From: Prevotellaceae bacterium | GTDB taxonomy: Bacteria; Bacteroidota; Bacteroidia; Bacteroidales; UBA932 | Length of the DNA: 6,466 bases | Direction of reading: 5' to 3' | Assembly (NCBI GenBank): GCA_031285695.1 | Contig: JAITVR010000190.1 | Location: forward strand, 1-6,466 | Part shown: one piece after another, positions 1-5,389 of the stretch | How positions within the stretch are numbered: position 1 is the stretch's first letter | Layout: every line of letters begins with the position of its first letter | Made by a program: the position numbers and the translations under genes | The notes under the pieces: generated by a model | What the model was told of the DNA's origin: nothing | Seen by the model: only the letters and a program-made list of their open reading frames with translations | Database searches by the model: none

Positions 1-20
1 TCAATTCTCAATTTTCAACT
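1..20. repeat. AATTGA-type short repeat after the M16 stop codon
   Basis: On the minus strand the bases just after the M16 stop read AGTTGAAAATTGAGAATTGA. The first 13 bases (AGTTGAAAATTGA) also occur on the plus strand at 5299-5311 in the tgt-lptG gap. It is cut by the window edge, so I cannot tell whether it is one arm of an inverted repeat like those in the other gaps. Confidence 0.5.
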
Positions 21-24
21 AATA

Positions 25-2937
25 TTAGTATCCAAAAATATCCTCCAGCTTTAGCTTTTGTACTTTTCCGTAGGTGGCCATGGTTTTAAAATCCAAGTCT
101 TTTTCGTTGCCCAAAATGCAGTAGGTGTACGCCCTACCCTTCACGTTTTCCTCTTGAAATTTCTTAACATCGGCTAAGGTCATGCCCTGCACTTTTTCAA
201 AAACCTGCTGGTTGCGGTCGTAATTCAGCCCCAAATCATCGTGCGTGTAAATGTAGCTCCAAATCACGCCGCTCTTAGTGGTGCGCTGCGTGCGCAGGTT
301 GGTCAGCATGCTTTCCTTGGCAATGTCGAAGGCGTTTTGCGACTCGGGCATCTCGTTTATTATTTCGTGAAAAGCCTTTACGGCATCGTCCATCTTATCG
401 TTTTGCGTGGCAATGAAGCTGCTGAAGGTGCAGCTTTGGTCTAATCGCGAGGGCTGCGAGTAGCCGGCTCCGGCGGAGTACGCCAAACCGCGCGCCTCGC
501 GCATTTCTTGAAAAACAATGGAGCTCATGCCGCCGCCAAAATACTCGTTATACAGCTTAATAATCGGCGTTTTGGTGTCGTCAAATTTTTCGCCGCGCTT
601 GGAAATCATAGCAAAGTAAATTTGCTTGGCATCGTAGGGCGCAAAGAGCACGGTGTTTTCCTTCGTCATTTGCTCCTCAAATTTTTGCGCGGGAATAACG
701 GGCTGCAAGCTTTCGGCAACGCTGTGCTGCTTATCTATCAAGGCCAAAAATTCCTGCTTTTCCATGGGGCCGTAGTACGAAATGCGGTGCTGGTACTTGC
801 GCAAATCTTTTACGCGCGCGGTCAACTCTTGCGGTTTTAGCCTTTTCAGCTCGGCAGAAGTTAGCACATTGGTGGCGGGCGATTTTGCGCCCCACTCGGC
901 GTAGTTGCGCAGCATGCCGAAGATTTGTCCCTGCACCAGCTTAGCATCGGCGCGCTTTTTTTCGGTATCTACAATCAAATTTTTGAACGCCTCATTGTTT
1001 ACCTGCGGGTCGGCAAGCAGCGCTTCGAGCAGCGCAACGGCTTTTTCCATATTTGCCGAAAGGCCGCTAATGCTTGCGTACACGCGGTTTTCGGAGCTCC
1101 ATACGCTGAACGAGCAGGCCAGCTTGTAAAATTCGCTCTTGATTTGCTCGGGCGTATATTGGCTGGTGCCCAAATACTGTAGGTACGAAAAGGCCAGGCC
1201 CAGCACCTTGTCGCTCTTGGTGCCCATTTCAAAAATGTAGGACATTTCAAAGCGGTCGTTTTCCACATTTTGCTTGTACAGCACGGGAATATTTTGCTTG
1301 GCTTGGAGCAGGTCAAGGTCTTTTTCAAAATCTAAAAACACGGGCTCTATGGGCTTTACCTTGGCGCTTTTTACCTCAGCCAGCAGCGCGCTTTCGGCAT
1401 CGCGGTTGGTTTTTATGGGGGTAATGGTGGGCTTTTCGATTTTCTTTTCGTTGGGGTCTTTGCCGGTAAGCTTGTGCACTTCTATGTAGCCGTTGGCAAA
1501 ATACTTGTTGGCAAAATCCACGATTTGCTGCTTGGTAATGCTGCTCATGCGGTCTAAGCGGGTGGCGTAGGTAGCCCAGTCGGCGCCGTTGGTAAAGGCA
1601 TCGACAAACATTTGGGCGCGCACGCTGTTGTGCTCCAGCTGCTGCATTTTGTGCAGCTTAAAGTTGTTGATGGTGGCCTGTAGCAGCCACTCCTCAAACT
1701 CGCCTTTTTTTAGTAAATCTATTTGCTCAAGCAAAATGCTTTTGGCCTGCGCCAGCGTTTGCCCCTGCTTGGGGCGCGCCGTAAGGTAAAACATGCCGTA
1801 GTCCGACAGGCCATAGTAGCCGCCGCTGGCCGAAAGCGTGCGCTGCTTTTGCGTAATGTTCAAATCTATTAACCCCGCCTTGCCGTTGAGCAAAATGTAG
1901 TCCATCAGCTGGCACAGCTCGGCCTCCTCGGCCTTGGCGCCCGGCAAGCGCCAACCTATCCACAGGCTTTCGGGGTCGTTGCCCAGCACCTCTTTTTTTA
2001 TGGGAGAAGAAATGGCGGTTTCCTTGCCCACCTTTACCGTAGGAATATTGGGGTTGCTGCGGAGCTTTCCAAAGTATTTATCGATGATGCGAATAGTTTT
2101 GTCGGGGTCAAAGTCGCCCGAAAGGCACACCGCCATATTGTTGGCCACGTAGTAGGTGTTGTAGTAGTTTTTGATGTTGGTAATGGACGGATTTTTCAGA
2201 TGCTCCTGCGTGCCCAGCACCGTTTGCGTGCCGTAGGGGTGAAAGGGAAAGAGCGAGGAGAAGAGCGTTTCGATAACCTTCCACGTGTCCCGCGTGAGGT
2301 ACATGTTATACTCCTCGTACACGGTTTCGAGCTCGGTGTGGAAGCCGCGAATAACGGCGTTGGTAAAGCGGTCGGCCTGTATTTTTGCCCAATTTTCGAT
2401 TTCGTTGCTCGGAATATCGTCGGTGTAGCAGGTTACATCTTCGCTTGTGTAGGCGTTGGTGCCGCTGGCGCCAATGGCCGCCATCAGCTTATCGTACTCG
2501 TTGGGTATGGCGTACTGCGAGGCCAGCTGCGACAGGCTGTCTATCTCCTTATATATAGCCCTGCGCTCGGCCTCGTCCGCCGTGGCGCGGTGCTGCTCAA
2601 AGAGCGCCTCAATGCTATCCAAGTACGGCTTTTCGGCTTCGTAGCTTTGCGTGCCAAATGATTTTGTACCCTTAAACATCAGGTGCTCGAAGTAGTGCGC
2701 CAGGCCGGTGGTTTCGGCAGGGTCGTTTTTGCCCCCCACCCGCACCGGAATGTAGGTCTGAATGCGCGGCGCATCTTTATACACGGTCAAGTAAACTTTG
2801 AGCCCATTATCTAAGGTGTAAATGCGCGCCTTCAGCGGGTCATTGGGCACGGTTTGGTAGGTGTACGTTTTGCCGCACGAGCTAAGCAGGAGTGCGCCCA
2901 ACAAAATGGCGGCGCCGAGGGTAAAGATTTTTTTCAT
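25..2937 (-). CDS. M16 family zinc metallopeptidase, lipoprotein (insulinase/pitrilysin-like, two M16 halves)
   Basis: A 970-residue predicted zinc endopeptidase of the pitrilysin/insulinase family, probably anchored in the cell envelope and degrading peptides there. The N-terminus is a lipoprotein signal: KK, a hydrophobic stretch, then LSSC with the lipidated Cys at residue 21. The following residues, GKTYTY, lack the acidic run of the known Bacteroidota surface-export signal, so a periplasm-facing location is more likely. The inverted zinc motif HYFEH is at 81-85; E209 in ELETVYEE is the probable third ligand. A helical, charged insert (about 100-150) lengthens the spacing between them. 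The second half (about 545-970) repeats the fold without zinc residues: GLAFSYLQYLGT at 580-591 aligns with GLAHYFEHLMFKGT. It ends with the substrate-binding R/Y signature, R813, R816 and Y820 in REARGLAYS. The ATG is the only start candidate after an in-frame TAA at 2968-2970 and gives the intact signal peptide. The frame is unbroken. Substrate unknown; no gene symbol is justified. Confidence 0.95.
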   Translation of the reverse strand: MKKIFTLGAAILLGALLLSSCGKTYTYQTVPNDPLKARIYTLDNGLKVYLTVYKDAPRIQTYIPVRVGGKNDPAETTGLAHYFEHLMFKGTKSFGTQSYEAEKPYLDSIEALFEQHRATADEAERRAIYKEIDSLSQLASQYAIPNEYDKLMAAIGASGTNAYTSEDVTCYTDDIPSNEIENWAKIQADRFTNAVIRGFHTELETVYEEYNMYLTRDTWKVIETLFSSLFPFHPYGTQTVLGTQEHLKNPSITNIKNYYNTYYVANNMAVCLSGDFDPDKTIRIIDKYFGKLRSNPNIPTVKVGKETAISSPIKKEVLGNDPESLWIGWRLPGAKAEEAELCQLMDYILLNGKAGLIDLNITQKQRTLSASGGYYGLSDYGMFYLTARPKQGQTLAQAKSILLEQIDLLKKGEFEEWLLQATINNFKLHKMQQLEHNSVRAQMFVDAFTNGADWATYATRLDRMSSITKQQIVDFANKYFANGYIEVHKLTGKDPNEKKIEKPTITPIKTNRDAESALLAEVKSAKVKPIEPVFLDFEKDLDLLQAKQNIPVLYKQNVENDRFEMSYIFEMGTKSDKVLGLAFSYLQYLGTSQYTPEQIKSEFYKLACSFSVWSSENRVYASISGLSANMEKAVALLEALLADPQVNNEAFKNLIVDTEKKRADAKLVQGQIFGMLRNYAEWGAKSPATNVLTSAELKRLKPQELTARVKDLRKYQHRISYYGPMEKQEFLALIDKQHSVAESLQPVIPAQKFEEQMTKENTVLFAPYDAKQIYFAMISKRGEKFDDTKTPIIKLYNEYFGGGMSSIVFQEMREARGLAYSAGAGYSQPSRLDQSCTFSSFIATQNDKMDDAVKAFHEIINEMPESQNAFDIAKESMLTNLRTQRTTKSGVIWSYIYTHDDLGLNYDRNQQVFEKVQGMTLADVKKFQEENVKGRAYTYCILGNEKDLDFKTMATYGKVQKLKLEDIFGY

Positions 2938-2945
2938 ACGCGAGA

Positions 2946-2985
2946 GGTTATAAAGGTTATAAAGAGGTTATAAAGAGGTTGTAAA
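2946..2985. repeat. Tandem array of GGTTATAAA units in the M16 leader
   Basis: Four units start at 2946, 2955, 2966 and 2977. The first three contain exact GGTTATAAA and the last GGTTGTAAA; spacing is 9 then 11 bases because two units carry an extra GA. The array ends 9 bases before the M16 start codon, so on the transcript it would form a 5' leader of repeated UUUAUAACC with no Shine-Dalgarno. The unit resembles the array at 3452-3496. Confidence 0.8.
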
Positions 2986-3010
2986 GATAGTAAAAAATGG
3001 TAAGAGGTAA

Positions 3011-3049
3011 TCCTGTTAATTCTGCAAATCTTGTCTAAAATTCTTGTCC
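3011..3049. repeat. Degenerate 9-nt array (TYCTGnnAA type)
   Basis: Consecutive units are TCCTGTTAA (3011-3019), TTCTGCAAA (3020-3028), TCTTGTCTAAAA (3029-3040, three bases longer) and TTCTTGTCC (3041-3049). The register is 9, 9, 12, 9, all multiples of three. I recall similar strings between genes in many Bacteroidota genomes, but I cannot check copy number here. Confidence 0.6.
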
Positions 3050-3065
3050 AGCCGCACTGCCCTAT

Positions 3066-3167
3066 TGTCATGCTGAGCGAAGCGAAGCATCTCAAGTTAG
3101 CATTGTCATTGCGGGCTTGACCCGCAATCCCCCGATTGGAAGATACCGTGTCAAGCACGGCATGACA
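3066..3167. repeat. Palindromic element with TGTCATGC / GCATGACA ends
   Basis: The 102-bp segment starts TGTCATGC (3066-3073) and ends with its exact reverse complement (3160-3167). Inside it are a unit headed TGTCATGCTGAGCG on the plus strand (3066-3093), a second headed TGTCATTGCGGGCTTGAC on the plus strand (from 3104), and a third headed TGTCATGCCGTGCTTGAC on the minus strand (from 3167 downward). Hairpins are ATTGCGGG/CCCGCAAT (3108-3115 with 3121-3128, loop 5) and CCGTG/CACGG (3146-3150 with 3156-3160, loop 5). The units look like the widespread REP-like, non-coding intergenic palindromes. No transposase is nearby. Confidence 0.75.
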
Positions 3168-3177
3168 GGTATGGTGT

Positions 3178-3248
3178 GAGATTGGCTTCGCCGAGCTCCG
3201 CTTTGCTACGGTTGCCACGTTGCTCGTGCCTCGCTCCTCGCAATGACG
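3178..3248 (-). repeat. REP-like unit, CGTCATTGCGAGGAGCG type
   Basis: Read on the minus strand it begins CGTCATTGCGAGGAGCGAGG (3248-3229) and ends GCCAATCTC (3186-3178), which is the head and tail pattern of a common class of intergenic palindromic repeats. Its inner part contains GGCTTCGCCGAGCTCCG (3184-3200, plus strand), closely matching GGCTTTGCCGAACTTCG at 5335-5351 in the tgt-lptG gap. Confidence 0.65.
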
Positions 3249-3320
3249 GTGGGTAGGTGGGTAGGCGGCTTGGTGGTGGTGCTGCGCACAAAAAACCCAC
3301 AGCTTTGCCTTAGCAAAACG

Positions 3321-3410
3321 GTGTGTGTGTAGGTAATGTGGTAAAAATGTTATTTCTTTGCACCTATTTACAACGGGGCGGGGGGATTGCGGTGGTATTG
3401 TGGTGTGTGT
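3321..3410 (-). other. C-rich, G-poor tract on the transcribed sense (possible Rho-loading region)
   Basis: The plus strand of these 90 bases contains 33 G and only 8 C, so a minus-strand transcript leaving smpB would carry 33 C against 8 G. A shorter tract of the same kind lies at 3591-3619 (G4, G6 and G4 runs on the plus strand). C-rich, G-poor RNA after a stop codon is the known hallmark of Rho utilisation sites. No intrinsic terminator with a GC stem and U-tract was seen after smpB. This is an inference from composition only. Confidence 0.3.
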
Positions 3411-3451
3411 TTATACAAACTTCTGAGACCACCAAAGAGTTGGTCTTAAAG

Positions 3452-3496
3452 TTTGCAAAGTTCGGGAAGTTTATAAGGTTTGTAAAGTCCATAAAG
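3452..3496. repeat. Five-unit 9-nt tandem array (TTTGTAAAG type)
   Basis: Units in perfect 9-base register are TTTGCAAAG, TTCGGGAAG, TTTATAAGG, TTTGTAAAG and TCCATAAAG, with a shorter TAAGAAAG after them. Because 9 is a multiple of three, the minus strand translates as a three-residue pattern (NLI, NFP, NFA, NF), which creates a spurious open frame at 3364-3555. The consensus overlaps that of the array at 2946-2985, in the same orientation, so the two arrays bracket the palindromic units. Confidence 0.75.
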
Positions 3497-3681
3497 TAAG
3501 AAAGTGGTAAAACAGTCCGTACTTCGACAAAACAGCACGCGGTAAAGGTAGTCAAAAAATTGACAAATGAAACCGCTCAGCTAATATAACGGGGAAAGTG
3601 GGGGGAATATTGTGTGGGGAGCTACCAAGTACCAGCTTACCATTGGCTGCATTTCAACTTTTAATCCTTAACTATTAGCCG

Positions 3682-4131
3682 CTAATCCCTACGCTCCTGC
3701 TCGCGGCGCAGGTCTTTTTCCTTTATGCTTTCGCGCTTATCGTAGTTTTTCTTGCCGCGCGCCAGCGCAAATTCGAGCTTGGCAAATCCTTTTTCGTTGA
3801 TAAAAATGCGCAGGGCTACCATGGTAAACCCTTTTTCCTTGGTTTTGCGCAGCAACTTTTGCAGCTCGCGCCGCGTGAGCAGCAGCTTGCGGTCGCGCTT
3901 GGCGTAGTGGTTGCTGTAGGTGCCCAGGCGGTACTCGGTAATGTTGGCGTTTTTGAGCCACAGCTCTCCGTTCAAAAAAAAGCAGTAGGCATCGGCGAGC
4001 GAGGCTTTTCCCTCGCGCAGCGATTTTATTTCGGTGCCCGAAAGCACCATGCCGGCCTTGAAATTTTCGAGCAGCTCGTAGTCAAACGAGGCGCGGCGGT
4101 TGCGGATTTCTATGTTGGAAGAGCGATGCAC
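3682..4131 (-). CDS. smpB: SsrA-binding protein SmpB (trans-translation factor)
   Basis: SmpB binds tmRNA and carries it into the A site of stalled ribosomes, so that the nascent chain is tagged and the ribosome released. The 149-residue length fits the family (about 150-160). Hallmarks are the early [12 protein letters not shown] segment (11-22), [19 protein letters not shown] (32-50), the RDRKLLL segment that in known structures belongs to the OB-fold body, and the basic tail [15 protein letters not shown] (127-141) that enters the mRNA channel in the family. The start is GTG at 4131-4129: no ATG lies between it and the in-frame TAA at 4152-4150, and starting further in would cut the conserved N-terminal segment. 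No Shine-Dalgarno is evident. The gene follows lptG after 81 bases, almost all of which form an AT-rich palindrome. The partner gene ssrA was not recognised in this window. Confidence 0.96.
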   Translation of the reverse strand: MHRSSNIEIRNRRASFDYELLENFKAGMVLSGTEIKSLREGKASLADAYCFFLNGELWLKNANITEYRLGTYSNHYAKRDRKLLLTRRELQKLLRKTKEKGFTMVALRIFINEKGFAKLEFALARGKKNYDKRESIKEKDLRREQERRD

Positions 4132-4132
4132 A

Positions 4133-4208
4133 CAATTAAAAATTAAGAATTAAAAATTAAAAATTACGATACAATGACTTTTAATTCATAATTTTTAATT
4201 TTTAATTG
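4133..4208. repeat. AT-rich inverted repeat filling the lptG-smpB gap
   Basis: Arms 4133-4162 and 4179-4208 are reverse complements over 30 bases with three mismatches, around a 16-base spacer (4163-4178). The arms consist of AATTAAAAATT-like units. It begins 4 bases after the lptG stop and ends 1 base before the smpB GTG codon, so on the transcript the downstream half of the stem abuts the start. The stem contains almost no G or C and no separate U-tract, so it does not look like a standard intrinsic terminator. Confidence 0.85.
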
Positions 4209-4212
4209 AGAT

Positions 4213-5292
4213 TTATTTTGGAGTTTTGTGGTAAAGCCAAAGGCCTATGAGCAGAAATAAAACGTTGGGAATCCACAGCGCCATGGCGGGTGAAAGGGTG
4301 TTGGTTTGCACAAAAATTATTTCGCTAAAGCGCTGAAGCAGTATGTAGGCAAAGCTAAGCCCCACGCCAATCCCAATGTGCAGCCCCATGCCGCCGCGCA
4401 CCTTGCGCGATGAGAGGCACACGCCAATGATGGTAAGTATAATGCTGGCCACGGGGTAGGCAAAGCGCTTGTGCTTTTCAATGAGCGCAACGTTGGCGTT
4501 GGCGCCCTGCAGCAGCAGCATGTCAATGTAGTCGTTTATTTCGCGGTAGCCCATGGTTACCACAATGGTGTTGAGCCGCACCGAAAGGTCGGTTCCCGTA
4601 AGGTTAATGAGCGTGTCCAAATCTTTACCCTGGCGAATAACCTCGCCGCTATCGGTAATGGTGCGCAGCACGTAGTCGTGCACGTGCCACACGTTTTTGG
4701 CGGTATCCCACTGCGCGTAGCTCGATGTGAGCTTGGAGTGCAGCTGCCCGTCGCTGATGTTTTCGAGCGAAAATTTGGAGGCCGTTTGGCTGTGCACCTG
4801 AAAGCTTTCGATGTAGGCGTAGCGGCCGCGCTGCGTTTGGCGGTGAATATTTCGGTTGTTGTTGTAAAAAGCCGGCTTTAGGTACTTGGCGTCGAACTCG
4901 TAGCCTTTTTGCGCCGCAGCGGGAATAACAAAGTTGGCCAAGTAGCCGTTGAATAGCGCAATAACCACCGCCACCATAAGGTACGGGCGCATAATGCGGC
5001 CAAAGCTCACGCCGTTGGACAGCATGGCCACAATCTCGGTATGGCTCGCCATTTTTGAGGTAAAAAATATGACGGCAATGAAGGCAAAAAGCCCGCTGAA
5101 CATGGTAATGAGGTAGGGAACAAAGTGGCCGTAGTAGTCAAAAATAATTTCGCTGAGCGGCGCATTTTTTTCCACAAAATCATCAACGCGCTCACTGGTA
5201 TCGAACACCACAATAATGACCGTCATGGCCAAAATGATGAACACGTACGCGCTCACGTATTTTTTAATTATGTACCAATCTAAAATCTTCAT
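4213..5292 (-). CDS. lptG: LptF/LptG (YjgP/YjgQ) family permease, LptG-like
   Basis: An inner-membrane permease of the LPS export ABC transporter (LptB2FG), which pulls LPS from the inner membrane and feeds the LptC-A-D bridge. The 359-residue protein has the family layout. Three N-terminal membrane segments (about 12-30, 57-77, 103-122) and three C-terminal ones (about 278-295, 302-322, 337-355) flank a periplasmic beta-rich domain (about 125-265). The cytoplasmic loop after TM2, SKMASHTEIVAMLSNGVSF (79-97), matches the coupling helix that contacts the ATPase in this family. The start is firm: ATG at 5292-5290 is directly preceded by an in-frame TAA at 5295-5293. It lies 97 bases after tgt, an adjacency I recall as common in Bacteroidota. 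LptF and LptG are paralogues; the short form next to tgt favours LptG, but the choice between them is an inference. The LptB, LptC and LptF partners are not in the window. Confidence 0.9.
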   Translation of the reverse strand: MKILDWYIIKKYVSAYVFIILAMTVIIVVFDTSERVDDFVEKNAPLSEIIFDYYGHFVPYLITMFSGLFAFIAVIFFTSKMASHTEIVAMLSNGVSFGRIMRPYLMVAVVIALFNGYLANFVIPAAAQKGYEFDAKYLKPAFYNNNRNIHRQTQRGRYAYIESFQVHSQTASKFSLENISDGQLHSKLTSSYAQWDTAKNVWHVHDYVLRTITDSGEVIRQGKDLDTLINLTGTDLSVRLNTIVVTMGYREINDYIDMLLLQGANANVALIEKHKRFAYPVASIILTIIGVCLSSRKVRGGMGLHIGIGVGLSFAYILLQRFSEIIFVQTNTLSPAMALWIPNVLFLLIGLWLYHKTPK

Positions 5293-5312
5293 TTAGCTAG
5301 TTGAAAATTGAA

Positions 5313-5386
5313 AATTGAGAGTGGAGAGTGATTTGGCTTTGCCGAACTTCGGTTCATTTTCAATTCTCCACTCTCCATTCTCAATT
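5313..5386. repeat. Inverted repeat in the tgt-lptG gap
   Basis: Arms 5313-5330 and 5369-5386 pair over 18 bases with one mismatch (AATTGAGAgTGGAGAGTG against AATTGAGAaTGGAGAGTG). The 38-base interior contains GAAC-TTCG-GTTC (5344-5355), a UUCG-type tetraloop hairpin on the plus strand. The arm starts 3 bases after the tgt stop codon. Possible roles are 3'-end protection of tgt mRNA, attenuation before lptG, or simply an inserted repeat; the sequence does not decide between them. Confidence 0.75.
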
Positions 5387-5389
5387 AAT

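Larger units (their letters stand above)
2938..3681. other. 744-base gene-free gap between smpB and the M16 gene, a mosaic of short repeats
   Basis: No credible gene lies here. The open frames that cross it (for example 2934-3218 and 3364-3555 on the minus strand) are translations of the repeats. From low to high coordinates it holds: a 9-11-nt tandem array (2946-2985), a second degenerate 9-nt array (3011-3049), a cluster of TGTCAT-headed palindromic units (3066-3248), a G-rich stretch with GT runs (3249-3410), a small hairpin (3426-3446), a third 9-nt array (3452-3496), and G-tracts near smpB (3591-3619). The M16 promoter should lie here, but no exact match to the Bacteroidota TAnnTTTG box was found on the minus strand. 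Confidence 0.8.

Noticed and set aside
2200..2661. 153-residue plus-strand open frame
   Set aside because: It is antisense to the well-supported M16 zinc-ligand region and shows no family features.
2934..3218. 94-residue open frame on the minus strand upstream of, and slightly overlapping, the M16 gene
   Set aside because: It is a translation of the palindromic and 9-nt repeats (strings such as QARNDNANLRCFASLSMT are typical of repeat-derived false proteins) and has no start context or domain.
3351..3360. TATTTCTTTG on the plus strand, similar to the Bacteroidota TAnnTTTG promoter box
   Set aside because: The spacing between TA and TTTG is four, not two, no TTTG lies at the right -33 distance, and there is no plus-strand gene downstream.
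3426..3446. AGACCA/TGGTCT hairpin as a small RNA or terminator
   Set aside because: A 6-bp stem with a 9-base loop and no conserved context; it could be chance.
3446..3504. 9-nt array as a CRISPR-like locus
   Set aside because: The repeats are 9 bases with no spacers and no cas genes.
3364..3555. 63-residue open frame on the minus strand
   Set aside because: The middle is the three-residue periodic reading of the 9-nt array at 3452-3496; the rest is low-complexity sequence.
2938..3681. Possible ssrA (tmRNA) gene next to smpB
   Set aside because: No tRNA-like ends, TpsiC-arm signature or tag-peptide frame was found on either strand of the gap.
3674..3686. ATTAG-CCG-CTAAT hairpin overlapping the smpB stop codon, as a terminator
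   Set aside because: The stem is only 5 bp, AT-rich, with a 3-base loop and no following U-tract.
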